From: Flectonema sp. DT1601 | Lineage: Eukaryota; Euglenozoa; Diplonemea; Diplonemida; Diplonemidae | Direction: 5' to 3' | Assembly (NCBI GenBank): GCA_964019425.1 | Contig: OZ025789.1 | Span: 186,001-250,000 of the forward strand | Length of the DNA: 64,000 nt | Shown: piece by piece, positions 40,101-49,134 of the stretch | Layout: each line of letters begins with the position of its first letter | How positions within the stretch are numbered: position 1 is the stretch's first letter | Notes under the pieces: generated by a model | The model's database searches: none | The model's input: the letters and a program-made list of their open reading frames with translations, nothing else | Told to the model about the DNA's origin: nothing | Made by a program: the position numbers and the translations under genes

Positions 40101-41438
40101 AATAATAAATCCTGGCTTTGATCTGAACCCGACTACTCGAACAGCAGTATGACTACTCATTGGAGAATCTAACACTGACATAGAACTGACTATTGCGATG
40201 CCATTCCCATCGAAAACAGTATAGTATGCTTCAGTACCTCCTTCTGTGTATGAATACACAGAAACAGATCCTCCTGATGCCAATGAAGCAGATTTAGGCG
40301 GAAGAATCGCTTGTTTTTGCTCTAAAATTGCTACATCGGTGAATATTTTTCTAATGTACATCGGAGAGTTACTTCCTCTATAAAAAATCATCCAATTTGA
40401 AGACGACGTTCCGATCCTGACAATCGATGCCTGCGACCTGGTTAACGATCCTGGAACCTGAGAAATTTCAGCTTCGACGCTGAGAGACGCGTCGCTGCTA
40501 GCAACTCTAAAAGTTGGGACGTCGTTGTCTAAACTTAAATAAGCCACATGATAACCAAATGGGGGAATCGAAATAAAATCTTCCCATGAGGACCCTTCAT
40601 CTTTTGGTATCAGTGATACACCTGTCGTCAGGTCATTAACGAAATCAATTATTGTGGATCTCGGAAGACCACCTGATCTATAAAACACAACAGCCTTATC
40701 CCCAACTCCTAAAATTGGTTTTATTTTAACATCATCAATTTCCCCAGCAACTGTTATGATTTCAGTATCTTGCAGAACTGACAACTCATTAAATGCCTCA
40801 ACGACAAGAGTCCCTCCATCTTTACGAACTGTCAAGTAACCTTTCGTTTGAGTGTTCCATCGAACTCCTGAAATCAAGTTAGAACTGAGGGTCCCTTGTA
40901 TAACTGATTCATCAGAATACCTGTAAAAAAGACTATTCGAATTGCTCACCCACATTATAATATATCTCGTTGATAAAGAAACCAACGAAAGATCTCTAAC
41001 AGATGAAGGTTCTCCGAAATGCTCTAACAAGAAACCAGATGTTAAGGCGGTACCTGAGGCGTCATATTCTCTGATATTAACATGACTATTATCGTCAATC
41101 CAAGAGACTACAAACCCACCGTGATAAAGACCTACGAGTGATTCACGAAGGTTGTTGATTTCCACGAATCCTTCTCCACTATAAATATTAAAATTATTTC
41201 CACTCTTTTCTCCGTTTGATGTGAATATTTGACCAACTATTTGAGTTCCATCATTGTTTACAAACACAACAACTGCACCTCCTCCCGTCAGTTCAGTGCT
41301 CATTATATCTGAATAGGAGGTCTCGACGTTATCTGAAATTAATTCATCGAACTCATTCACAACTAATGATTGAGAACATGATAACCAGATTGTTGATATC
41401 AGGAATATTATTATTCTTAATTTATGATTCGGATTCAT
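37140..41438 (-). CDS. Secreted 1,432-aa protein of bacterial-type propeller-like repeats
   Basis: This is a single exon; the start is 22 nt after acceptor cttttcccctctctctag. The N-terminus is a signal peptide (LRIIIFLISTIWLSCSQS). The rest is made of degenerate ~45-60-residue repeats built around a Phe/Val-rich strand plus Trp, for example GGVIVVWSGKRQDGSGWG, GGNFVITWQSAKPN and NGDFIITWSSSG, each followed by Y-G-Q/R-x-F and a V-N-T-Y/D-N-T-L turn. Repeats with the G-F-V-V-T-W-Q-S core are widespread in large bacterial extracellular proteins and in some protists. No cysteine array, catalytic domain or membrane segment is seen. Its AT-leaning codons match the neighbours, so any transfer would be old. 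A surface or matrix role is inferred. Confidence 0.85.
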   Translation of the reverse strand: MNPNHKLRIIIFLISTIWLSCSQSLVVNEFDELISDNVETSYSDIMSTELTGGGAVVVFVNNDGTQIVGQIFTSNGEKSGNNFNIYSGEGFVEINNLRESLVGLYHGGFVVSWIDDNSHVNIREYDASGTALTSGFLLEHFGEPSSVRDLSLVSLSTRYIIMWVSNSNSLFYRYSDESVIQGTLSSNLISGVRWNTQTKGYLTVRKDGGTLVVEAFNELSVLQDTEIITVAGEIDDVKIKPILGVGDKAVVFYRSGGLPRSTIIDFVNDLTTGVSLIPKDEGSSWEDFISIPPFGYHVAYLSLDNDVPTFRVASSDASLSVEAEISQVPGSLTRSQASIVRIGTSSSNWMIFYRGSNSPMYIRKIFTDVAILEQKQAILPPKSASLASGGSVSVYSYTEGGTEAYYTVFDGNGIAIVSSMSVLDSPMSSHTAVRVVGFRSKPGFIIALIENNSIFIRRFNGMGSPESVAVSVISNPMLRTDFDMEITINDNVIIVYHTSELMYLELTSDNTQVTSHVIRSQVADSKPSVWYHPVTGTHILSISDSNSLTVDTVTATVSNQVLAGTLGALNHRIKGFPDGTLFIVYTISLGVYYNVNGNAINILVGEDAGDQDIVDLDVTREGLVMVLFTNSVCDNICDIALQYRLYNFVRNTIVPTSVPTWQDGHIIGNQQFGSISSYGGNGFLVSYLSEDSEGLISMYVIKSKAATPLIQYSPEFKINSFDKTLQVNPTSCGLSNGGVIVVWSGKRQDGSGWGILGQLYSSSGATVGNEFQLNDNTLSDQQYPSVGCYYRGFVVVYQSTIYKDVDIYSRRFQNDGTPSTAGVKVNTISSTQDMHPQIASHEYLDDSHVITWQSFSNQVASVIKFRRYDGEVSQYDPVADANTITDTTMRYPRVCMGEDGQFAITWQSLGTDGSRYDVYTRTYNLGGVANFANQILVNTYSDSSQSNAHCGMLPGGNFVITWQSAKPNIFNDVYGQLLSFSTGNKYGSEFQVNSDQSGNQKPTSIVTFLNGDFIITWSSSGNVYYRKFDRSGMPAITGAIANTYTDLQQSNGCVTRLGSGGLFISWESRFQDNTRQSIYGMAGKFTDLQLEVLSSTTSGNQHYSTAITRSNGGVFFAYRVPVPEGNEIRGRYLNELNEWSSSRQVDSDVDKYDTTAGSSSGYWMVSLEITNRISVTQLSSSGNPSTPSFTVADTLDVSTYSGAAVTQDSNNNLYFAIVGDNSIYVESFTFTAALNGPTLVSSEFNSRNPIILYLTKNNVVVLWETGSNGNYMRFLNSGLNVLGDSIQLFQSSANQKAIVLNDGRILVCFYVLSSGLLSCQAYLNDGSTSGSSFNLVTKNFKGEFSLLPLSNGNFMMSHATVAGNVNSLYLSECSTVGLFVRTQLVTNAATTSHSLARWQDSGYAFTFTTNNGNMDGDGQSVIVTFKDSVLSV

Positions 41439-42730
41439 TGCTTTAAAAAAAAAGAAATCTAGAGAGAGGGGAAAAAGAGTAGTTTATATAATACATGGTT
41501 CAGAGGCAGGAAAGTGTCCAAAACCTGTTCAAACAACAACTTAAAATAAATTATTGCTAAAAAAACTCATTTGGCATGTTGTGTCTACGCTGTGGATTAT
41601 TAAAAAAAAAAAAAAGTAAAAAAAAAAAAAGGGATATGTCCGATAAGGAGGCAATGGGGGGATTTAGATGAAATGTGTAGTGTGAGTTGTTAATTATTTT
41701 TTCTTTTTTTTCTCTTAAATATCGAAAGATGTCGCATGTGTTCTTTTTTATTTTTTTCTGACTAGTAGTAGTAATGCTGTTTTTTATGAACACGCACATC
41801 TGTCGATGACCTTTTTTTTTTGGTTTTTTTCCTTTTTTTTTTTTGTGCTCTACACCGGTAATGGTTTTACTGTAAATTCTACATAGGTGAGGAGCAGGTG
41901 AGGAACTGGGGTAGATAAAGTGGAGAGGAAGGTACGGGGGTATTATTCATTATGAATCACGATTAGTGATAAATCGTTACAAAAAAAGAGAAAAAAAAGA
42001 GGGAAAAAGACGAACGGAGAGAAAGGTGTACAGAATAACATGACTGCCACAGTGATTTCAACCGTGCTGTCGGGAAAATAGCTTTTTTTGAGAGTAAAAA
42101 AGAAATTAAGTTGGACAAGGCAACTAAATGCCTTGCTATTGTACAGAAAAAAAATAGTTCACTAAATTTTTTTTTTCCTCCCTCTCAAATCACTTTGATT
42201 AAACAAAGGCACAAGATTTCTTCCATTTTTTTTTTTTTTGAGGAAATGTTCTTTTCGCAAACCCGAGTGAGGCACGGTACACAATGATTTCTGAAAAGTT
42301 ATAGCACATCGCGTGTCGTAGTAGTTGGTGTAGTGGTATTATTACAATCAAAAAACAGTGCTGCTACAACATAAAATAGAACTAGATTTGTATCTTTTTC
42401 TTTTTTTTTTTTTTTCATTAATATAACTTTGTGCTCAAACCGACCTTCACCACTAGGCAATATAATCTATGTACATAAATAGTGTTTAGCGAGGGGCACC
42501 AAGAGAAGAACACCGCAACGATAAATAAAAGCATCTGTTAACCAAGTAGTTCTTCATGGCGTTTTTTTTTTTTTGTTTTGTTTTTTTTTTTTTTAAATCT
42601 CAAGTGTTAGCCAAAAAGACTGTAAAGTCATAGGCATGCGTATGACGGGATATAGAGGCGATTTTGAGCGGGAAATTTGGCGGGGGGGAGATTTTAGGGG
42701 AAAAAAAAGAAGAAGAAAAAGGAGGGAATA
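41439..42730. other. Spacer between the 1,432-aa and 293-aa secreted protein genes
   Basis: A/T runs (41600-41630, 42228-42239, 42400-42414, 42560-42595) alternate with unremarkable sequence. No exon, RNA gene or repeat was recognised. Confidence 0.5.
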
Positions 42731-43612
42731 CTATTCGCCATCGAATGGTGATGGGCAGTCGCTGGCACAGCTACCAGCTCCTAGCAGGTGTGGGCCGCCT
42801 GGTCGGGTGCACCAAGGAAGTGAAGTGCATCCTTCAAGACCAAATACTATAGCGATTTCATCATAGCTGTTTTCAACTATTTCATTGTACTCTTGTTGGT
42901 TAGCGTTCACGTGTTTGTGGAATGAAACTGTTTTCCGCTCGTTGTCAAACCTTGGTGAGCAAGCACCCTCATCCCACCCACTTGACAACAAATTAGATCT
43001 CAATCCATTCTCTCTTTGACCTGTACATCCAGTACAGACATACAGAGTGACCCAGAAAACACATTCCTCACCTCTGCAACAAGTCATCTGGATCTGTGAC
43101 TGAGCAGGTAGCGGTCTTGGTAATGGATAAACGTTGATACCTCTGATGTTTGAAGGAAATACTTTATAGACGGTGTGACCGACATCAACTTGATTACCTT
43201 CAATTGGTCCTAAGACGTCAATGTGATGCTCATTACCTGCTGGGTCGAAGTAGTGAACACCACTGTGACAGCCATCAGGTTCGTGAGTAGTGACAATAGT
43301 TTGTAAGTAGTAGTTGTAGACGTCCCCATAAAAGGTTTCATCAGCTCTACATCTGACCCAGTAAACACCCTCAGCAACTAAATTATTTCCGTAAGCATCC
43401 ATGTGAATAGGTGGCATATTATGCAACTCATTAGTAGGGCTTGCCAAGTGCACGTGAAACAGAGTGGCCCATGGATCGGCTCCGAATGGTGGATGTGGAT
43501 AAGCAGCACACCAAATATCAGTGTACTGCCATATGTGTGGTTCGTGGAGCTCAACTTGAACCTGCACGCTGCTTGCGGTGATAAGAACGTCAACAATCGC
43601 GACTATTCCCAT
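42731..43612 (-). CDS. Secreted 293-aa cysteine-containing protein, unknown family
   Basis: The start MGIVAIVDVLITASSVQ serves as a signal peptide. An upstream in-frame ATG at 43669 lies on the intron side of acceptor ttacccccacag, so it is rejected. The mature part has His/Pro-rich segments (WCAAYPHPPFGADPW, LHNMPPIHMDAYG), about sixteen cysteines including CC and C-x2-C pairs (MTCCRGEEC, VCTGCTG), and a Gly/Pro/Cys-rich tail. Disulfide bonding is likely. I see no catalytic motif. It lies next to two other secreted or membrane protein genes in the same orientation. Confidence 0.75.
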   Translation of the reverse strand: MGIVAIVDVLITASSVQVQVELHEPHIWQYTDIWCAAYPHPPFGADPWATLFHVHLASPTNELHNMPPIHMDAYGNNLVAEGVYWVRCRADETFYGDVYNYYLQTIVTTHEPDGCHSGVHYFDPAGNEHHIDVLGPIEGNQVDVGHTVYKVFPSNIRGINVYPLPRPLPAQSQIQMTCCRGEECVFWVTLYVCTGCTGQRENGLRSNLLSSGWDEGACSPRFDNERKTVSFHKHVNANQQEYNEIVENSYDEIAIVFGLEGCTSLPWCTRPGGPHLLGAGSCASDCPSPFDGE

Positions 43613-44086
43613 TTTCTTTTTTTTTTCTTTTTTCAAAGTCGAAGTTGAAACTGTGGGGGTAAAGTACATAATTAGGACTAAGTTAACAGAAGATCTATTG
43701 CGGTACGACCTGATACAAGAGAAGAGACTCCCCTACAAAGGGTAATTGTCCCTGTCCCCGCTTGATGCATTTCAAGGGACAATCATTCCTTCAAAAAGAG
43801 ACGACTACGTCATCCGGGGCCGGTTGACATGGTCGACAGGATCGTCACTGTGTTGCCAGTTGTCTTTACTGCATATGAAAAATGAAATTTAAGAAAAAAC
43901 AAACAGTCACATCAGGGCATTAACGCGATCATATATAGTTAGTCAGGGTAGTTAGAGGACGAATATTTTTTTATAACCGAATTGTTAAATGTTTAATTAG
44001 TTTTAACCTAAACAGGATATAATAAAAGACGAGAAGAGGGAACAAACTGCGCCATGTAATTCGATGGTAGATCTCGGATTGCGATC

Positions 44087-44124
<38 letters not shown>

Positions 44125-44187
44125 CAGAGAAAGAAAATAAATCGGAAATCATATTTTAAAAAAGCAGTTTCCTCCTTTAATTTTACT
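43613..44187. other. Spacer with hairpin and AG microsatellite
   Basis: A hairpin with an 8-bp stem (43745-43752 with 43776-43783) lies in a GC-richer patch. An AG dinucleotide run spans about 44089-44120, just beyond the stop of the phosphoesterase gene. No exon was seen. Confidence 0.6.
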
Positions 44188-45132
44188 TTAGCAGAACTCG
44201 ATAATTGTTACATCTGGTGGGCAGAATAATCGAATACCCTGATGAGCGCCCACCCCCCTGGAAACGATAAGGGTAACGTCTTCTGACAGGTTGTGTTTTC
44301 CTGATGCCCAGTTCCAGTTGCGAACCACTTTCCCAAGACGAGCATATTTAAATTTCATAAAAAAATTTGGTAAATAATCAAAAAAAAGTTTTGCTTTTGA
44401 AAGAACTGGAGTTCCATTTGGAAAACAAATTTGACCACCGTGAGTATGCCCTGATAATATAGTCACAGAGACAGTGGTTAAGGTCTGTGTTCGGTGAGAA
44501 ACCACCCAATTGTTTATTAACTTTGCACTGTCTGGATTGTGACTTAGAATAATCAACTGCGATTCATCTTCCATTTCATTGATTGACGATATAATTGTTT
44601 CCTTTGCCTTTGACCATTCAGGTTGAGTAACGTCAGCCAATCCAACAATATGAAATTCAATTCCATTTTTTTTAATTATTTTTTTTTCATTTTGAAGCAT
44701 CGTGACCCCATTAACTGACAGATTATGTGATATTTGAGAAGGATAGAAACGATCATGGTTTCCCAACGTTGCTAAAATCGGAGCCGTAGAAACAGATTTT
44801 ATGATTGGAATCCATTTGTCACTAAACTGCTTTGAAGGAGGGTGATCTCTTTGAACGTAATCCCCCGTCAACACGATCACATCGGGTTGTTCTTTTTCAA
44901 TGAAATTCACAGCTCTGGTCAAAGCTTCATTCAAGAACGCTTCACCTTCTTTGTAATGAATATCTGAAAGTTGAGCTACTTTTAATTTAGTATCACTGTT
45001 TTGATCACCAACCTCAAATCGTTGAATTACTAACTCACCAGCATTTCGTTCCAAACGAAGCTTCAGAAGACGAGCACCATATCCTAAAATGATAATTAAT
45101 ACACAAACACTAGTCAATAATGTGTTATTCAT
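44188..45132 (-). CDS. Membrane-anchored calcineurin-like metallophosphoesterase, 314 aa
   Basis: An N-terminal membrane segment (residues 5-20, LLTSVCVLIIILGYGA) precedes a complete metallophosphoesterase domain. Motifs are D57-x-H59 (LSDIHY), G90-D91, G124-N125-H126-D127, H197 (LSHNPD) and G227-H228-T-H230-G. These supply two metal sites and the catalytic His. The layout resembles the bacterial YkuE/YaeI type, whose members hydrolyse phosphodiesters or nucleotide-linked lipids; the eukaryotic substrate is unknown. Acceptor acttcataacag lies upstream of an A-rich leader that ends at the ATG. All active-site residues are present. Confidence 0.9.
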   Translation of the reverse strand: MNNTLLTSVCVLIIILGYGARLLKLRLERNAGELVIQRFEVGDQNSDTKLKVAQLSDIHYKEGEAFLNEALTRAVNFIEKEQPDVIVLTGDYVQRDHPPSKQFSDKWIPIIKSVSTAPILATLGNHDRFYPSQISHNLSVNGVTMLQNEKKIIKKNGIEFHIVGLADVTQPEWSKAKETIISSINEMEDESQLIILSHNPDSAKLINNWVVSHRTQTLTTVSVTILSGHTHGGQICFPNGTPVLSKAKLFFDYLPNFFMKFKYARLGKVVRNWNWASGKHNLSEDVTLIVSRGVGAHQGIRLFCPPDVTIIEFC

Positions 45133-45255
45133 GTTTTTTTTTTTTTTTTTTTTTCACCTGTTATGAAGTGTACAACAAACAATTTTGAGGGTACCAACCG
45201 TACTCATACTAAACACAATCTGTTGTGGATCACTTTTTTTTTTTTTTTTGTATAT

Positions 45256-46793
45256 CACTGGCTCCGCGTAAGAGTGATAAACTTGCTCCCAGTATAAAAT
45301 AAATGTAGCAATTAGGAGAAAAAAAGGTCAACCTCGGCGGCTTTTTTTTTTTTTTTTTTTTTTCCAGCGAGGTTCCATGGGATTGAAATTTCCTCTACAC
45401 CAGTATCTGCCAACACACTTTTGTGCTGATCTTGTGCTTGATGCAATCTGTAACTCCGGGGAGGAAAATAGTAAATCGGGTGTTTTTCTGGCTTTTTGGT
45501 ATGACTCTGATTCAAATAAAAAAGAAATCGGGTTATGAAACCTTAACGAGTACCAATGAATGCCAGTTATGATTGTTTTTGCACCTGTAACACCGTATGT
45601 GACTATGCACTGCGCACCTTTGTGTGTGTAGTCCACAGGGGTCTGACCTGCTCCGTTGTATTTGTAAGATTTTGCAAGCATGCTCTAGAAAGGTGCGACC
45701 CCCATGCACCCTCTTGGAATAAGAACTGTGGTGGATACTGTGTTCCTTATTCTGTGACTTACAGTTACGGCAGGCACTCTGGTATTGAGCACTAGTGAGT
45801 CCTAACTCCCTCTGCAACACCTTGAGATTCCCCACATTGTAAATAACCATCTGTCAGAAGGCGTGATTCTCCCATCAATTGTGAATAACCTCAGCAGACT
45901 GACAGGTATGTTCATCCTCAGATTCGAGTTCAGGCTGCGAATGGGAACCCGAGATAAGGGCTGGCACATTAATGACTGCGTCAGCAGCCCCGATACCCTT
46001 TCGTAGTTCTGTTGCAAGGGTCACACTACACGTTTTGCACAGGCACCTGTCAGGGGAGAATGAAGGAATCCCATGTTTGCTCTCAGCGTATCCTCGGTTC
46101 ACCCCACGGGGTATCAAGCTTAGCTTCTTCTGCTTTCTATTGCCAGTAACCTTCCTACACTTGTACCCATCCACTGCACATTGGTATTTCCCACCTGTCC
46201 GGAAGTTTCCATCCCCCATACCCGCGAGGCACCTGAAACATGTCGCTTTTCCTGTAGTTTTCTTCGCCAGATACTTCTGTAGATAACTCGGAAGAGCCTC
46301 AATCTTTTCATCAGCACTTCCCGCACAGAAACAGCAGATAGGTCTCTCCTCCTTCGGCATGTTATATTTTGACTATGTAGGACACATATGAGACATTTCT
46401 TTGGTACACGTTCACCCCACTCTTTCCCACCAACCTCGGCCGCATTTGACCCCACTAACCCGGGGAGTTCTAAGATTTTGGGATGGCAAACTAAAGATGG
46501 CTTAACCATCTTTAGTTTGTATTGTTCGCAAGAACAAGCAAAAAAGTCCGACTTATTGGAAATTGGCGTTGTGGACTTCTGGGAGTATGATCCGCTTTTC
46601 TTGCGGTTCCCATAAATCGGGATCAAATAAAAAAGGGTTATGGCCTGGTGGCCCAAAGTACACCAAAAAAATCCAACAAAAAGTGGCCCAAAATACACCG
46701 AAATCAGGTGCTGAAACCCTCACGAGTACTATCTAACTAAAAGTGATAATTTAGTTAAGAAAATTATCACTTTTTTTTACGTGGAGCCAGTGA
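45256..46793. mobile_element. DNA transposon with inverted terminal repeats
   Basis: The ends are inverted: CACTGGCTCCGCGT at 45256 and its complement (one mismatch) ending at 46793. Both continue into A(n)GTGATAA. ATAT flanks both sides and is the likely 4-bp target duplication, though an AT-rich context weakens this. Ends beginning CAC with a 4-bp duplication fit the CMC/Chapaev group, a tentative assignment. Inside are a 14-bp perfect hairpin (46487-46500 with 46506-46519), a 12-bp hairpin at the right end (46741-46752 with 46763-46774), a ~25-bp direct repeat (near 45535 and 46710) and cysteine-rich ORFs on the minus strand. No transposase catalytic motif was recognised, so it may be non-autonomous. 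Confidence 0.7.
45875..46360 (-). CDS. Cysteine-rich ORF inside the transposon, 161 aa
   Basis: The ORF starts MPKEERPICCFCAGS and contains C-C-x-x-C, CFRC, YQCAVDGYKC and CLCKTC clusters, which suggest several zinc sites. A second ORF (MVIYNVGNLKVLQRELG...) begins 24 nt after its stop (45850), and another overlaps upstream (MVKPSLVCHPKIL...). The three may be pieces of one element protein that is interrupted or spliced. I do not recognise the family. Confidence 0.45.
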   Translation of the reverse strand: MPKEERPICCFCAGSADEKIEALPSYLQKYLAKKTTGKATCFRCLAGMGDGNFRTGGKYQCAVDGYKCRKVTGNRKQKKLSLIPRGVNRGYAESKHGIPSFSPDRCLCKTCSVTLATELRKGIGAADAVINVPALISGSHSQPELESEDEHTCQSAEVIHN

Positions 46794-47037
46794 TATTTGA
46801 ATCGTGCTAATGGTTTGTAATGTTATCTGTAGTGATTTATAATTAGATAAAGGCGAGATAATAAATAATAATAAAAATAAAAAAACATTTTTTTCACTAA
46901 AAAAGGTTAATATTTTTTTTTTTTGTAACATGGCTGGGCTACTTTATTTGAAGGCAAGGGGGTAATAACAAATTTTATTTTATTTTTCAATTTATTTTTT
47001 TTTTTTCAAAAAAAAAAAAAAAAAAAAAAAAAAAATT

Positions 47038-49134
47038 CTACAGCAGAATATTAAAATGACCAGTACCTGTATCCCTAATAGTGAGTGCTGGATTAATTAC
47101 TCTTGCAATGGCTGTTAGAGTTTCAAGTCCCAAGGCTGCAGCAAATTCACCGTCACTCAAAGGAAGTTCACCCCCATTCCAAGCTAAATCAATGTCGCGT
47201 ATATTTATATTATTCTTAATAAGAATAAGAAGCTCTGCAGAGGTTCTTAGAATCGGACCAAGTGATAACTGAACAAGTGATTGAGGAAGTATTGGTGATA
47301 TAAAACTAATCGTTGAGTCCAACGCATCAGTTCCAGTCGATGACGACGATGATTTGAGTCCCATAATGCCAAGTCTTCGTAAACATGGAAACTTTATACC
47401 AACATCAGTAAACACATTATGTGTTAATGAATTTCCGAGACCTTTACCAGAAGTGGCATCATGAAGGTGTAAGTGTGAGATATGACTTTCCCATGAATAT
47501 TCACCCGTCTCAGGGTGTTTTTGTAACCACGGAGGAGATAACAAATCATCATCTACAGTACTGTCTGACAACATGTATAACTCCAGTCTGTCTAAGAATG
47601 GACAGCTTCTTAGTAATTCCCAAACAACTACATTAGAAACATCCCCGTAAAGAACAACAACTTCTAAGTTATGAAGCGATGAATTAGTCTGCAATTGCTT
47701 CAACAACACTGGTTGAAGTACTGATAGTGAGGATTGCAAGACGAGGGTATTCTTACCAAAAACTCCATCATACGACGTCCAGTGTGGATCCCATCCAGCA
47801 GCTTCAACTTGTAATTCTTTTATAGTAAACAACTCATAAACAGATGATAATGTCACAGCTGATATCTGACTAGGGAGGGAGTATTGATCCCACTTCTCAG
47901 CTCCATCAGATCCAGACTTTAAACGAAGCCTTTGAATACCAGGACACCTTTCGTGTAATGTAACCACATCTGGTTTAGTCCACTTAAAAGAAGCAGCAAC
48001 TGTTAGTTCTCTCAGTTCCTTAGAATTCCAAAGAAGGTTTAGTATGACTTTTGGATGTTCAATCGCAGGTGAACCTCTCTCAAAGACATGAAGACCAACT
48101 AGACTTGGGAGGTTGCAGTATTCTGTAAATGACGTCGCACCAACTCCTTCAAGTCTCAAAACTTTTAATAAAGAATGATTACATGATTGTGATGATGGAA
48201 GCTGTGTCGTACTACTATAACCTCCTAAACACACCGTATGTAATTGTGGACTGCTATCTAATACTGTCGATAGGACTCCACTGTTGGGTGCCGATCCGTC
48301 TGCTCCGTCGTCACAGACTTGAACAAGTTCTTTCAAACCAGAGCATCCTGTTGTGATTTCTTGGATCAAAAACAGAGGAGCACACCCTGCTATTTCAACA
48401 CTTTTTATGTGAGGGGAAGTTCTGAGAATGAATCCCAAGACTCCGCAAAACCTTTCTCCAATTGAGGCGTTTAAAACTAATGATTTTAATTTCAAACCCG
48501 CAGTAGACATCCTCATCAGTAACACTGAGAGGTATCTTTGAAATTGAATTTCACGAAGATCCAATCTTTCAATAGCGATTGGAACACTTCTCCTCATTGC
48601 GACACACGATGCTTGAAATGAAACAATATCAGAAAACGTACAAAACGAACAAATTGGAGTTAAAACTTCAACAGGAAGCATTAAGAAATGAGTGGTTGAG
48701 ATATCACTACAGCAAGGTTCTGGTTTTATTCTTTTAAACAGTTGACCAGCACGTCTTTTCTTCCTTTTTCGTTTTGTTTTAAGAAACATGAAATCACTTG
48801 AGTGTATAACAGGTGTAGTTGGTTCAGACACAAGAGAAGGTGTCTGAGAACCTTCACCACGTCCATAACTTCTCAGCGAAGCAGTCTTTGATGCGGTTCT
48901 CCCATCACTTGTAGAACTGTTATCGCTGTATACATTGGGTTCTTCCAACCTCCATTCTGCTACGGATTGTGGTACAGCTGAAGTGTTTATTCTATTAGCT
49001 GCTTCTACTGGAGGAGGGCTCTTCAGTCTTGTGTCGTCGTGATCTTTATCACAAACTGAAACCCCACCAGGGTACTCTATTTCACCATCTCCGAATACAA
49101 AACAAGTTTTCTTCTCACTCCAACCTGCTGACAT
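47038..49134 (-). CDS. F-box/leucine-rich-repeat-like protein, 698 aa
   Basis: The start MSAGWSEKKT is 24 nt after acceptor cctctctcacacag. A disordered Ser/Thr-rich N-terminus ends in a basic nuclear-signal-like stretch (KTKRKRKKRR, about 119-128). An F-box-like motif follows at about 149-185 (FLMLPVEVLTPICSFCTFSD). The remaining 500 residues show LRR-like units (LKLKSLVLNA, LKVLRLEGVG, LREIQFQRYL, CLRRLGIMGL). Such proteins are substrate receptors of SCF ubiquitin ligases. The repeats are irregular, so the LRR call is weaker than the F-box call. It has a single exon and the usual codon use for this region. Confidence 0.78.
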   Translation of the reverse strand: MSAGWSEKKTCFVFGDGEIEYPGGVSVCDKDHDDTRLKSPPPVEAANRINTSAVPQSVAEWRLEEPNVYSDNSSTSDGRTASKTASLRSYGRGEGSQTPSLVSEPTTPVIHSSDFMFLKTKRKRKKRRAGQLFKRIKPEPCCSDISTTHFLMLPVEVLTPICSFCTFSDIVSFQASCVAMRRSVPIAIERLDLREIQFQRYLSVLLMRMSTAGLKLKSLVLNASIGERFCGVLGFILRTSPHIKSVEIAGCAPLFLIQEITTGCSGLKELVQVCDDGADGSAPNSGVLSTVLDSSPQLHTVCLGGYSSTTQLPSSQSCNHSLLKVLRLEGVGATSFTEYCNLPSLVGLHVFERGSPAIEHPKVILNLLWNSKELRELTVAASFKWTKPDVVTLHERCPGIQRLRLKSGSDGAEKWDQYSLPSQISAVTLSSVYELFTIKELQVEAAGWDPHWTSYDGVFGKNTLVLQSSLSVLQPVLLKQLQTNSSLHNLEVVVLYGDVSNVVVWELLRSCPFLDRLELYMLSDSTVDDDLLSPPWLQKHPETGEYSWESHISHLHLHDATSGKGLGNSLTHNVFTDVGIKFPCLRRLGIMGLKSSSSSTGTDALDSTISFISPILPQSLVQLSLGPILRTSAELLILIKNNINIRDIDLAWNGGELPLSDGEFAAALGLETLTAIARVINPALTIRDTGTGHFNILL

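Noticed and set aside
45328-45850. Host gene within the transposon region
   Set aside because: The short overlapping ORFs lie wholly between the inverted ends and change frame repeatedly, fitting element decay or element-specific splicing.
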